From positions 1 through 5,370 of the forward strand of contig JAMCVR010000184.1 of NCBI GenBank assembly GCA_023475455.1: a stretch of 5,370 bases of DNA, written 5' to 3'. The DNA is from Thermoplasmatota archaeon (GTDB lineage: Bacteria > Pseudomonadota > Gammaproteobacteria > Burkholderiales > Thiobacillaceae). The notes below the pieces were generated by a model that was given only the letters and a program-made list of their open reading frames with translations, ran no database searches and was not told the DNA's origin. Below, piece after piece: positions 1 to 5,370 of the stretch (the stretch's first letter is position 1; every line of letters starts with the position of its first letter). The position numbers and the translations under genes are program-made.

Positions 1-2
1 CC

Positions 3-38
3 TTCACCCGTTCCGACCAGCTGGTGGGAACCGACTAA
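3..38 (+). CDS. C-terminal end of an unidentified upstream gene (partial)
   Basis: Eleven codons followed by TAA, reading FTRSDQLVGTD. This frame is preferred over the other two because its third codon positions are mostly G or C, as in the genes downstream, and because it stops just before a promoter-like region. The rest of the gene lies left of the window. The tail is too short for me to assign a family, and it could be chance. Confidence 0.4.
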   Translation, partial: FTRSDQLVGTD

Positions 39-42
39 TCGG

Positions 43-56
43 CGCCAACGTTGGCG
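43..56. promoter_or_regulatory. 14-bp perfect palindrome, candidate operator for fbp
   Basis: CGCCAACGTTGGCG is its own reverse complement. It ends 3 bp before the TATAAT hexamer, so it fills the spacer where RNA polymerase would sit. The AACGTT core with a central CG and flanking GC-rich half sites resembles LacI/PurR-family operators; that resemblance is from family knowledge. No loop and no immediate T-run follow, so a binding site is more likely than a terminator of the upstream gene. Binding by any protein is inference. Confidence 0.4.
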
Positions 57-59
57 GTG

Positions 60-65
60 TATAAT
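60..65 (+). promoter_or_regulatory. fbp promoter -10 element
   Basis: A perfect TATAAT lies in an AT-rich patch 34 bp before the fbp start codon, in an otherwise GC-rich region. A TG dinucleotide directly precedes it. No good -35 hexamer is found at 16-18 bp spacing (positions around 36-43 read AATCGG), so the promoter may be weak or need an activator. The predicted transcription start is near 72, giving a leader of about 28 nt. Confidence 0.5.
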
Positions 66-87
66 ATTCTGATTTTCTTATGCATTT

Positions 88-92
88 CGGAG
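88..92 (+). promoter_or_regulatory. Ribosome binding site of fbp
   Basis: CGGAG, with its last base 7 nt from the ATG at 100. It supports that start over the out-of-frame ATG at 80. Confidence 0.6.
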
Positions 93-99
93 TCCAACC

Positions 100-1113
100 A
101 TGCACACCGGCACCACCCTCACCCAGTTCATCATTGAAGAGCAGCGCCGCACCGCCGGCGCCACCGGCGATTTCACTTCGCTGCTGAACGACGTCGTCAT
201 TGCCTGCAAGGCGATTTCAAACGCCGTCAACAAGGGCGCGCTGCTGGGCGTGATGGGCGCGCTGGATTCGGAAAACGTGCAGGGCGAGACGCAAAAGAAG
301 CTCGACGTCATCACCAACGACATCATGATCCGCTCCAACGAGTGGGCGGGCCACCTGGCCGGCATGGCGTCCGAGGAAATGGACGACGTCTACGCCATTC
401 CCGGCCAGTACCCGCTCGGCAAATACCTGCTGGTGTTCGATCCGCTCGACGGCTCGTCGAACGTCGATGTCAACATCTCGGTCGGCACCATCTTCTCGAT
501 CCTGAAAGCCCCGGTCGCCGGCCGCGCCGCCAAGATGGAAGACTTCCTGCAGCCCGGCACCCAGCAGGTGTGCGCCGGCTATGCGATCTACGGTTCGTCG
601 ACCATGCTGGTGCTGACCTTCGGCCACGGCACCAACGGCTTCACGCTCGACCGCGACGTCGGCGAGTTCGTGCTGACCCACCCCAACATGCGAATTCCTG
701 CCGAAACCCGCGAGTTCGCGATCAACGCGTCGAACATGCGTTTCTGGGAAAAGCCGGTGCAGCGCTACGTCGACGAGTGCCTGGCCGGCAAGACCGGCCC
801 GCGCGGCAAGGACTTCAACATGCGCTGGGTCGCCTCGATGGTGGCCGAAGTGCACCGCATCCTCACCCGCGGCGGCATCTTCATGTATCCCAAGGACACC
901 AAGGATCCGTCCAAGGCCGGCAAGCTGCGCCTGCTGTACGAAGCCAACCCGATGGCCTTCATCGTCGAGCAGGCCGGCGGCGCCGCCACCACCGGCTATC
1001 AGCGCATCCTCGACCTCGCTCCCGAAGGACTGCACCAGCGCGTGCCGGTGATCCTCGGCTCCAGGACCGAAGTCGACACCGTGACCGGCTACCACCACGA
1101 AAAGGCCGCGTGA
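100..1113 (+). CDS. fbp: Class I fructose-1,6-bisphosphatase
   Basis: Hydrolyses fructose-1,6-bisphosphate to fructose-6-phosphate and phosphate in the cytoplasm, a key step of gluconeogenesis and of the Calvin cycle in autotrophs. The 337-residue product has the usual class I length. The metal and substrate site [11 protein letters not shown] is at residues 113-123, the acidic pair EE at 92-93, and the family signature [11 protein letters not shown] at about 274-284 followed by a conserved EQAGG. Start chosen from the CGGAG ribosome site and the typical class I N-terminus ([11 protein letters not shown]). It is the only gene between a strong promoter-like -10 box and an intrinsic terminator, so it is probably monocistronic. 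A palindrome in the promoter spacer suggests repression. No RuBisCO or other cbb gene is in view, so a Calvin-cycle role is only a possibility. The family call is secure. Confidence 0.97.
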   Translation: MHTGTTLTQFIIEEQRRTAGATGDFTSLLNDVVIACKAISNAVNKGALLGVMGALDSENVQGETQKKLDVITNDIMIRSNEWAGHLAGMASEEMDDVYAIPGQYPLGKYLLVFDPLDGSSNVDVNISVGTIFSILKAPVAGRAAKMEDFLQPGTQQVCAGYAIYGSSTMLVLTFGHGTNGFTLDRDVGEFVLTHPNMRIPAETREFAINASNMRFWEKPVQRYVDECLAGKTGPRGKDFNMRWVASMVAEVHRILTRGGIFMYPKDTKDPSKAGKLRLLYEANPMAFIVEQAGGAATTGYQRILDLAPEGLHQRVPVILGSRTEVDTVTGYHHEKAA

Positions 1114-1133
1114 GCCGTATCGCACAGCCAATC

Positions 1134-1161
1134 AAGCCGGGCAGCAATGCCCGGTTTTTTT
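1134..1161 (+). terminator. Intrinsic terminator of fbp
   Basis: Perfect 7-bp stem CCGGGCA/TGCCCGG (1137-1143 with 1148-1154) capped by a GCAA (GNRA) tetraloop. The stem can extend by G-U and A-U pairs at its base. Seven T residues follow at 1155-1161. It begins 20 nt after the fbp stop codon. On the opposite strand the stem is not followed by a T-run, so it works in one direction only. Confidence 0.92.
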
Positions 1162-1178
1162 ATTGGGGATAACGGGGT

Positions 1179-1262
1179 TTACGCCGCCGCCCGGCGCAGA
1201 CCCTCGCGCATCAGCTTGACGCATTCGCCCGGCGGCAGCGGACGGCTGAACAGAAAGCCCTG
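1179..1262 (-). pseudogene. C-terminal remnant of an EAL-domain (c-di-GMP phosphodiesterase) protein
   Basis: Read on the - strand, this gives QGFLFSRPLPPGEC, then VKLMREGLRRAAA and a TAA stop (1179-1181). The (A)QGFLFSRPLP motif is the hallmark end of EAL domains, which cleave cyclic di-GMP. Only about 27 residues remain: the catalytic EAL motif and every metal-binding residue are absent, and upstream of the Gln the frame stops resembling an EAL domain. The stop lies just beyond the fbp terminator. It is therefore a decayed 3' end of a gene once oriented toward fbp. The family is clear from the motif; the original domain composition (for example GGDEF-EAL) cannot be known. Confidence 0.75.
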
Positions 1263-1302
1263 CCGACGCCAGGTTGTCCATGATCGACGATTCGGCCGGG
1301 TC

Positions 1303-1427
1303 GGCCAGCGCATCCAGGATTTCACGGCGAAGATAAACGCGCAGACCACCTGGCGCGCATGGTAGAGGGCAGCCTAGTCGAAGTCGCGTAGATCACGGCG
1401 AAACCAGACGAGGGCGCGTGCGTATTC
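1303..1427 (-). pseudogene. phrB: Broken N-terminal remnant of deoxyribodipyrimidine photolyase
   Basis: The - strand reads ALVWFRRDLRDFD, a TAG stop (1374-1376), then AALYHARQVVCAFIF in the same frame. After a shift of one base (near 1327) it reads REILDALAD. Photolyases of the FAD-dependent DNA repair family begin almost exactly like this (LVWFRRDLRxxDxAAL, then a CAFVFDxEIL-type strand), so this is the start of the N-terminal antenna-binding Rossmann domain. Damage seen: an in-frame stop where a His is usual, several residues missing after the ALYHA helix, a single-base frameshift, no convincing start codon, and loss of the remaining roughly 400 residues including the FAD domain. The left end runs into unrelated residues (PAESSIMDNLASAG) and then the EAL remnant, so a large deletion probably joined two dead genes. 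Family recognition is from memory of conserved sequences, without alignment. Confidence 0.72.
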
Positions 1428-1449
1428 AGACAGGGGGCATGCGGGTCGC

Positions 1450-1455
1450 TATAGT
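1450..1455 (+). promoter_or_regulatory. Possible -10 element for the yqgE-pyr cluster
   Basis: TATAGT lies 62 bp before the yqgE start codon. No clear -35 is seen at standard spacing; TTCAGA at 1425-1430 sits 19 bp away. A promoter is expected here because the fbp terminator isolates the cluster, but this exact position is weakly supported. Confidence 0.3.
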
Positions 1456-1465
1456 GGAGACAGGT

Positions 1466-1496
1466 GGCAAAAAGAGGTGTTTGCCGATTTGAGGCA
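1466..1496 (+). promoter_or_regulatory. Two mutually exclusive small hairpins in the yqgE leader
   Basis: GGCAAA (1466-1471) can pair with TTTGCC (1480-1485), and TGCC (1482-1485) can instead pair with GGCA (1493-1496). Both use the same TGCC. The second lies about 10 nt upstream of the ribosome site. The stems are short (6 and 4 bp) and no U-run follows, so function is uncertain. Confidence 0.2.
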
Positions 1497-1505
1497 GATT
1501 ACAAT

Positions 1506-1512
1506 GGGAGGG
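1506..1512 (+). promoter_or_regulatory. Ribosome binding site that fixes the yqgE start
   Basis: GGGAGGG ends 5 nt before the ATG at 1518, ideal Shine-Dalgarno spacing. It sets the start at 1518 rather than the in-frame ATG at 1464, which has no such site and would add 18 residues not seen in the family. Confidence 0.75.
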
Positions 1513-1517
1513 CAATC

Positions 1518-2405
1518 ATGGATACCGTCAACCTCACCCACCATTTTCTGATCGCCATGCCGGGCATGGTCGATCCCAATTTCAACGGCACGCTGACCTA
1601 TATCTGCGACCACAGCGAGCAGGGCGCGCTGGGGGTGGTGGTCAACCGACCGATCGACCTCGACTTGTCGACGCTGTTCGAACAGATCGGGCTGTCCCTG
1701 CCCGAACGCCTGCAACAGAAAACGGTGTATTTCGGCGGCCCGGTGCAGACCGAGCGCGGCTTCGTGCTGCACACGCCGCCGCTCACCTTCAGTTCCACCC
1801 TCACCGTCAACGACGCGGTCAGCCTCACCACCTCGAAGGATGTGCTGGAGGCAGTGAGCCAGGGCGCGGGCCCGGAAAAATTCATGGTGTCGCTGGGCTA
1901 CGCGGGCTGGGCGGCCGGCCAGCTGGAAGACGAAATCAAGCAGAACGCCTGGCTGTCGGTGGCGGCCGACCCGCAGGTGATTTTCGACCTCGACTTGTCG
2001 ACGCTGTTCGAACAGATCGGGCTGTCCCTGCCCGAACGCCTGCAACAGAAAACGGTGTATTTCGGCGGCCCGGTGCAGACCGAGCGCGGCTTCGTGCTGC
2101 ACACGCCGCCGCTCACCTTCAGTTCCACCCTCACCGTCAACGACGCGGTCAGCCTCACCACCTCGAAGGATGTGCTGGAGGCAGTGAGCCAGGGCGCGGG
2201 CCCGGAAAAATTCATGGTGTCGCTGGGCTACGCGGGCTGGGCGGCCGGCCAGCTGGAAGACGAAATCAAGCAGAACGCCTGGCTGTCGGTGGCGGCCGAC
2301 CCGCAGGTGATTTTCGACCTGGCGCCCGAAGAACGCCTGCCTGCCGCGATGAAGCTGCTCGGCATCGACTTCGCCAGCCTGTCCGAAGAAGCCGGGCACG
2401 CTTGA
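1518..2405 (+). CDS. yqgE: YqgE/AlgH family protein (UPF0301/DUF179) with an internal tandem duplication
   Basis: Predicted cytoplasmic protein of the DUF179 family. It is called AlgH in Pseudomonas, where it was linked to alginate regulation; the biochemical role is still unclear. The N-terminus [17 protein letters not shown], then [32 protein letters not shown] and the closing [16 protein letters not shown] are all typical. The product is 295 residues, against about 185 in the family. The excess is exactly 110 residues: residues 47-156 are repeated without change as 157-266. Removing one copy leaves a textbook 185-residue protein. The duplicated block covers most of the conserved core, so the encoded protein would have a doubled core and may misfold or form a pseudo-dimer. 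The stop overlaps the yqgF start, and neighbours are yqgF and pyr genes, the usual proteobacterial context. Family call is secure; whether the duplication is biological is open. Confidence 0.93.
   Translation: MDTVNLTHHFLIAMPGMVDPNFNGTLTYICDHSEQGALGVVVNRPIDLDLSTLFEQIGLSLPERLQQKTVYFGGPVQTERGFVLHTPPLTFSSTLTVNDAVSLTTSKDVLEAVSQGAGPEKFMVSLGYAGWAAGQLEDEIKQNAWLSVAADPQVIFDLDLSTLFEQIGLSLPERLQQKTVYFGGPVQTERGFVLHTPPLTFSSTLTVNDAVSLTTSKDVLEAVSQGAGPEKFMVSLGYAGWAAGQLEDEIKQNAWLSVAADPQVIFDLAPEERLPAAMKLLGIDFASLSEEAGHA
1654..1983. repeat. 330-bp tandem direct repeat, copy 1
   Basis: First unit of a two-copy head-to-tail repeat inside yqgE. By eye it is identical to copy 2 at every base. It starts with TCGACCT (1654-1660), the 7-bp sequence also present at the junction and at the right end. 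The unit is 110 codons long, so the reading frame is kept. Confidence 0.97.
1984..2313. repeat. 330-bp tandem direct repeat, copy 2
   Basis: Second unit, abutting copy 1. Identity continues through TCGACCT at 2314-2320 and breaks at 2321 (G instead of C). The three TCGACCT occurrences (1654, 1984, 2314) mark microhomology at the ends of the duplication. This is as expected for slippage or unequal exchange between two TCGACCT sites that lay 330 bp apart in the ancestral gene. Confidence 0.97.
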
Positions 2406-2839
2406 GCTTCGTGCAGACCCACGGCACGGTGCTGGCCTTCGACCTCGGCCTGAAGCGCACCGGCGTCGCCTCGGGCGAACTGTCGATCGGGATTGCGCAT
2501 CCGCTGTCCGTCATCCAGGCCGGCTCCAACAATGAACGGCTCGCCGCCATCGCCAGGCTGATCGCCGAATGGCAGCCGGTGCTGCTGGTGCTGGGCCTGC
2601 CCACCCACGCCGACGGCAGCGAGCATGAAATGACGCGGGTGGCCAAAAACTTCGCGCGCAAATTAGAATCACGCTTCAATCTGCCGGTGTTTCTGGTGGA
2701 CGAGCGCCACACCAGCACGGCGGCCGAATCCGAATTGCACGAGCGCGGCATCCACGGCAAGAAGAACAAGGCGCTGGCGGACGCCGTCGCCGCCCAACTG
2801 ATACTGCAAGGATTTTTCGATGCACGCCTCATTGCCTGA
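2402..2839 (+). CDS. yqgF: Pre-16S rRNA maturation nuclease YqgF (RuvX, RNase H-like fold)
   Basis: Small cytoplasmic nuclease of the YqgF/RuvC-like family. It processes the 16S rRNA 5' end and was formerly annotated as a putative Holliday junction resolvase. The 145-residue product has normal length. Motifs: [14 protein letters not shown] with the first catalytic Asp at residue 14, [11 protein letters not shown] near 62-72, VDERHTS with Asp100-Glu101, and [11 protein letters not shown] with the last catalytic Asp at 127. The start is taken as TTG at 2402, overlapping the yqgE stop (TTGA), since no ATG exists before the first motif. GTG at 2411 is an alternative that would remove three residues. 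Neither has a strong ribosome site, so translation is probably coupled to yqgE. The end overlaps pyrR by 20 nt. Family call is sure; the exact start is not. Confidence 0.95.
   Translation: MSFVQTHGTVLAFDLGLKRTGVASGELSIGIAHPLSVIQAGSNNERLAAIARLIAEWQPVLLVLGLPTHADGSEHEMTRVAKNFARKLESRFNLPVFLVDERHTSTAAESELHERGIHGKKNKALADAVAAQLILQGFFDARLIA
2808..2812 (+). promoter_or_regulatory. Ribosome binding site of pyrR
   Basis: AAGGA, ending 7 nt before the ATG at 2820 and lying inside the last codons of yqgF. It supports the overlapping start. Confidence 0.65.
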
Positions 2840-3314
2840 CGTCGACCCGCTGATTGCGCAACTGGCCGACGCCATCGGGCCCACCCTCACGCCGGACACG
2901 GTCATCGTCGGCATCCACACCGGCGGCGTGTGGGTGGCCGAACGCCTGCACGCGCTGCTGCACTGCACGCTGCCCCTCGGCACGCTCGACATCTCGTTCT
3001 ACCGCGACGATTTCTCGCGCATCGGCCTGCACCCGCAGGTGAAGCCATCCAGCCTGCCGTTCGACCTGGAAGGCCGCGACATCCTGCTGGTCGACGACGT
3101 GCTGCACACCGGGCGCACGGTGCGCGCGGCGATGAACGAACTGTTCGACTACGGCCGCCCGGCCTCGATCCGGCTGGCGGTGCTGGTCGACCGCGGCGGC
3201 CGCGAGTTGCCGATCCGCCCCGATTTCACCGGGCTCGCGCTCGCCGTGCCCCACAACCAGAACATCAACCTTTCGCGGCTGGACGACGGCCACCTGACCC
3301 TCACCCTCGCATGA
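2820..3314 (+). CDS. pyrR: PyrR, pyrimidine operon regulator / uracil phosphoribosyltransferase family
   Basis: Type I phosphoribosyltransferase fold protein of 164 residues, close to the usual 165-180. The PRPP-binding loop [13 protein letters not shown] spans residues 88-100 with the acidic pair Asp92-Asp93. GIHTGG (30-35) and LDISFYRDD (56-64) are also characteristic of PyrR. In Bacillus, PyrR binds pyr mRNA in response to UMP and also makes UMP from uracil and PRPP; in Pseudomonas it has been linked to control of pyr genes. Position directly before pyrB, with a 4-nt ATGA overlap, fits a regulator of pyrimidine synthesis. Genes on both sides overlap it, so no attenuator can fit between pyrR and pyrB. 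Any RNA target would have to be upstream of yqgE or elsewhere. Whether this copy is enzyme, regulator or both cannot be read from the sequence. Confidence 0.92.
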   Translation: MHASLPDVDPLIAQLADAIGPTLTPDTVIVGIHTGGVWVAERLHALLHCTLPLGTLDISFYRDDFSRIGLHPQVKPSSLPFDLEGRDILLVDDVLHTGRTVRAAMNELFDYGRPASIRLAVLVDRGGRELPIRPDFTGLALAVPHNQNINLSRLDDGHLTLTLA

Positions 3315-4264
3315 ACCTACAACTCTCCGAAGACGGCAGGCTGCGCCACCTGCTCACCCTCGACGGCCTGCCGCGCGTCATCATCACGCAAATTCTCGAC
3401 ACCGCCGAATCCTTCATGGACGTCGGCGAGCGCGAGGTGAAGAAAGTCCCGCTGCTGCGCGGCAAGTCGATCTTCAACCTGTTCTTCGAGCCCTCGACGC
3501 GCACCCGCACCACCTTCGAGATCGCCGCCAAGCGGCTCTCCGCCGACGTCGTCAACCTCAACATCGCCACCTCCAGCCAGACCAAGGGCGAGGCGATCCT
3601 CGACACCGTCGACAACCTCGCCGCGATGCACGCCGACATGTTCATCGTGCGCCACGCGCAGTCGGGCGCGGCGCACTTCATCGCCCGCCACGTGGCGCCG
3701 CACATCTCGGTGGTGAACGCCGGCGACGGCCGCCACGCGCACCCGACCCAGGGCCTGCTCGACATGTTCACCATCCGCCGCTACAAGGGCGAGTTCCACA
3801 ACCTGACGGTGGCCATCGTCGGCGACGTGCTGCATTCGCGGGTGGCGCGCTCGCAGATCCATGCGCTGACCACGCTCGGGGTGCCGGAAGTCCGCGTGAT
3901 CGGCCCGAAGACGCTGCTCCCCACCGGGGTCGAGCAGATGGGCGTCAGGGTGTTTCACACCATGGAAGACGGCCTCGCCGGCTGCGACGTGATCATCATG
4001 CTGCGCCTGCAGAACGAGCGCATGAAGGGCGCGTTGCTGCCCTCGGCGCAGGAATACTTCAAGTTCTTCGGACTGACGCCGGAAAAACTCGCGCTCGCCA
4101 AACCGGATGCCATCGTGATGCACCCGGGCCCGATGAACCGCGGCGTCGAAATCGACTCCGAAGTGGCCGACGGCCCGCAGTCGGTGATCCTGCCGCAGGT
4201 GACCTACGGGATTGCGGTGCGGATGGCGGTGATGGCGATGCTGGCGGGGGCGGGGAACGCATGA
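3311..4264 (+). CDS. pyrB: Aspartate carbamoyltransferase catalytic subunit
   Basis: Makes N-carbamoyl-aspartate from carbamoyl phosphate and aspartate, the committed step of UMP synthesis, in the cytoplasm. The product is 317 residues. The carbamoyl-phosphate loop [13 protein letters not shown] is at 58-70 (STRTRT 62-67). [14 protein letters not shown] at 138-151 carries the catalytic His and the HPTQ motif. The aspartate-domain motif MLRLQNERM is at 230-238 and HPGPMNRG at 271-278. The start at 3311 overlaps the pyrR stop (ATGA). The frame is open far upstream within pyrR, but those residues are low-complexity shadow sequence and the family N-terminus fits 3311. There is no clear Shine-Dalgarno site, so translation is probably coupled to pyrR. 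No pyrI follows; instead pyrC' does, as in the Pseudomonas-type enzyme where PyrB and the inactive PyrC' assemble together. Confidence 0.97.
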   Translation: MNLQLSEDGRLRHLLTLDGLPRVIITQILDTAESFMDVGEREVKKVPLLRGKSIFNLFFEPSTRTRTTFEIAAKRLSADVVNLNIATSSQTKGEAILDTVDNLAAMHADMFIVRHAQSGAAHFIARHVAPHISVVNAGDGRHAHPTQGLLDMFTIRRYKGEFHNLTVAIVGDVLHSRVARSQIHALTTLGVPEVRVIGPKTLLPTGVEQMGVRVFHTMEDGLAGCDVIIMLRLQNERMKGALLPSAQEYFKFFGLTPEKLALAKPDAIVMHPGPMNRGVEIDSEVADGPQSVILPQVTYGIAVRMAVMAMLAGAGNA

Positions 4265-5370
4265 AAATTCTTATCAAGAACGGGCGCGTGATCGACCCGA
4301 TGAGCGCGCGCGACGAAATCGCCGACATCTATGTTGCGGCGGGCAAGATCGTCGGCAACGGCCACGCGCCCGCCGACTTCCACGCCAACCGCACCCTCGA
4401 CGCCACGGGCCTCGTCGTCTGCCCCGGCCTGGTCGACCTGTCGGTGCGGCTGCGCGAGCCGGGCTTCGAATACCGCGCCACGCTCGAATCGGAGATGCTC
4501 GCCGCCGCCGCCGGCGGCGTCACCTCGCTCGCCTGCCCGCCCGACACCGACCCGCCGCTCGACGAGCCGGGGCTGGTCGAGATGCTGAAATTCCGCGCCA
4601 GGAATCTGCCGGGGCCGCGCGTGTATCCGATCGGCGCGATGACGCAAAAGCTCGAAGGGAAAATGCTGACCGAGATGGCCGAACTGACCGAAGCGGGCTG
4701 CCGCGCCTTCACCCAGGCCGATGCGCCGATGACCGACACCCAGGTGCTGTTGCGCGCGATGGAATACGCCGCCACCTTCGGCTTCAGCCTGTGGCTGCGG
4801 CCGCAGGACGTTTCGCTGGCGCGCGGTGGCGTCGCGCACGACGGCGCCGTCGCTTCGCGGCTGGGGCTGCCCGGCATTCCGGCACTGGCCGAGACGGTGG
4901 CACTGGCAACGATTTTACAGTTGGCGCGCGAGACCGGTGCGCGGGTTCACATCGCACGGCTGTCGACGCGCGACGGCATCGCCATGGTGCGCGCGGCCAA
5001 GGCACAGGGCCTGGCCGTCACCTGCGACGTCGCCGCCACCCACGTGCACCTGTCGGAAAACGATCTCATCAGCTTCGATTCGCACCTGCACCTGGTGCCG
5101 CCGCTCAGGAGCCTGCGCGACCGCGACGCCATCCGCGAGGCGCTGCGCGACGGCTCCGTCGACGCGCTGTGCTCCGACCACACCCCGGTGGACGAGGAGG
5201 TGAAACAGGTGCCGTTCGGCGAATCCGCCCCGGGCGCCACCGGGGTCGAACTGCTGCTGCCGCTGACGCTGAAATGGGCACGCGAAATGGGCGTGCCGCT
5301 CATCCAGGCGATCGACCTGATTTCCTGGAGGCCGGCGCAGATCCTGGGCGTGCCGGGCGGCAACCTGGCG
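4261..5370 (+). CDS. pyrC': Dihydroorotase-like protein PyrC' (non-catalytic type), 3' end outside the window
   Basis: Amidohydrolase-fold protein of the type I (multifunctional-complex) dihydroorotase group. 370 codons are open to the window edge, and relatives are about 420-430 residues. The ATG overlaps the pyrB stop (ATGA), with a GGGGCGGGG ribosome-site-like run just upstream. The fold signatures are present: PGLVDL (55-60), LREPG (64-68), SDHTP (295-299) and [12 protein letters not shown] (309-320). The metal site is lost. HxH is SVR (Ser61, Arg63). The region aligned with the Asp ligand reads FTQAD (150-154), with Gln152 in its place. The next His ligand is Arg180, the following one Arg213 (HIARLST), and the carboxylated Lys is not obvious. 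Only Asp296 remains. In Pseudomonas such PyrC' is inactive as a dihydroorotase but needed for assembly of the PyrB dodecamer; that role is inferred here from the same gene order. It is not a decayed gene: frame and codon bias are intact. Confidence 0.93.
   Translation, partial: MKILIKNGRVIDPMSARDEIADIYVAAGKIVGNGHAPADFHANRTLDATGLVVCPGLVDLSVRLREPGFEYRATLESEMLAAAAGGVTSLACPPDTDPPLDEPGLVEMLKFRARNLPGPRVYPIGAMTQKLEGKMLTEMAELTEAGCRAFTQADAPMTDTQVLLRAMEYAATFGFSLWLRPQDVSLARGGVAHDGAVASRLGLPGIPALAETVALATILQLARETGARVHIARLSTRDGIAMVRAAKAQGLAVTCDVAATHVHLSENDLISFDSHLHLVPPLRSLRDRDAIREALRDGSVDALCSDHTPVDEEVKQVPFGESAPGATGVELLLPLTLKWAREMGVPLIQAIDLISWRPAQILGVPGGNLA

Noticed and set aside
217..1131. Long open frame on the - strand across fbp
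   Set aside because: It is antisense to a fully recognisable fructose bisphosphatase, is rich in His/Arg/Gly/Ala as expected of a high-GC shadow frame, and matches no family I know.
1147..1365. 72-codon + strand open frame in the fbp-yqgE gap
   Set aside because: Its start lies inside the terminator hairpin, it has no ribosome site, and the same DNA reads as recognisable photolyase and EAL fragments on the other strand.
1500..1505. TACAAT as a -10 box for yqgE
   Set aside because: Transcription would start at about 1512, leaving the Shine-Dalgarno site upstream of the message, and TTGCCG at 1481 is only 13 bp away.
1464..1517. Upstream in-frame ATG extending YqgE by 18 residues
   Set aside because: The strong GGGAGGG site sits before the ATG at 1518, and the family begins close to the [15 protein letters not shown] stretch.
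1654..2313. Repeat as a CRISPR array or mobile element
   Set aside because: There are only two abutting units of 330 bp with no spacers, no terminal inverted repeats and no transposase. The repeat is coding sequence of yqgE itself.
2930..3310. 127-codon upstream extension of pyrB
   Set aside because: It lies wholly inside pyrR in another frame and has Arg/Pro/Ala-rich shadow composition; the PyrB family start fits 3311 with an ATGA overlap.
4329..4877. Overlapping - strand open frames across pyrC'
   Set aside because: The + strand frame gives a full dihydroorotase-like protein with family signatures; the opposite frames show no recognisable motifs.

Overview
This is a GC-rich stretch of bacterial chromosome with dense, cooperatively arranged housekeeping genes, all on the + strand. 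The order yqgE(algH)-yqgF-pyrR-pyrB-pyrC', the protein sequences and a class I fructose-1,6-bisphosphatase nearby suggest a betaproteobacterium, possibly a Nitrosomonadales/Thiobacillus-like autotroph. That assignment is inference from gene order and remembered family sequences; no search was run.

Layout. Positions 1-38 hold the last codons of an unidentified upstream gene. Next comes a promoter region with a perfect 14-bp palindrome next to a consensus TATAAT, then fbp (100-1113), which is closed by a strong intrinsic terminator (1134-1161). The roughly 400-bp gap before the next gene is a graveyard on the - strand. It holds the C-terminal tail of an EAL-domain protein (1179-1262) and, further right, the frameshifted and stop-interrupted N-terminal start of a DNA photolyase (about 1303-1427). 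From 1518 to the right edge runs a tight cluster in which every gene overlaps the next: yqgE/algH, yqgF (rRNA maturation nuclease), pyrR, pyrB (aspartate transcarbamoylase) and pyrC' (dihydroorotase-like, cut by the window edge).

Two things stand out. The yqgE gene contains a perfect, in-frame 330-bp tandem duplication flanked by 7-bp microhomology. It makes a predicted 295-aa protein where the family norm is about 185 aa, so it is either a very recent mutation or an assembly error. The pyrC product keeps the dihydroorotase fold signature but has lost nearly all the metal ligands (HxH replaced by SxR, and two further His and one Asp replaced). This makes it the non-catalytic PyrC'/PyrX type that is known in Pseudomonas to scaffold aspartate transcarbamoylase. 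A true dihydroorotase must therefore be encoded elsewhere.

Functionally, pyrR-pyrB-pyrC' form the aspartate transcarbamoylase module of UMP synthesis with its probable regulator. yqgE and yqgF are conserved passengers at the head of the transcription unit. fbp is a separate monocistronic unit for gluconeogenesis or the Calvin cycle. I found no CRISPR array, tRNA, rRNA or insertion sequence. The main novelty candidates are the yqgE duplication and the decayed photolyase/EAL junction; I see no convincing undescribed system.
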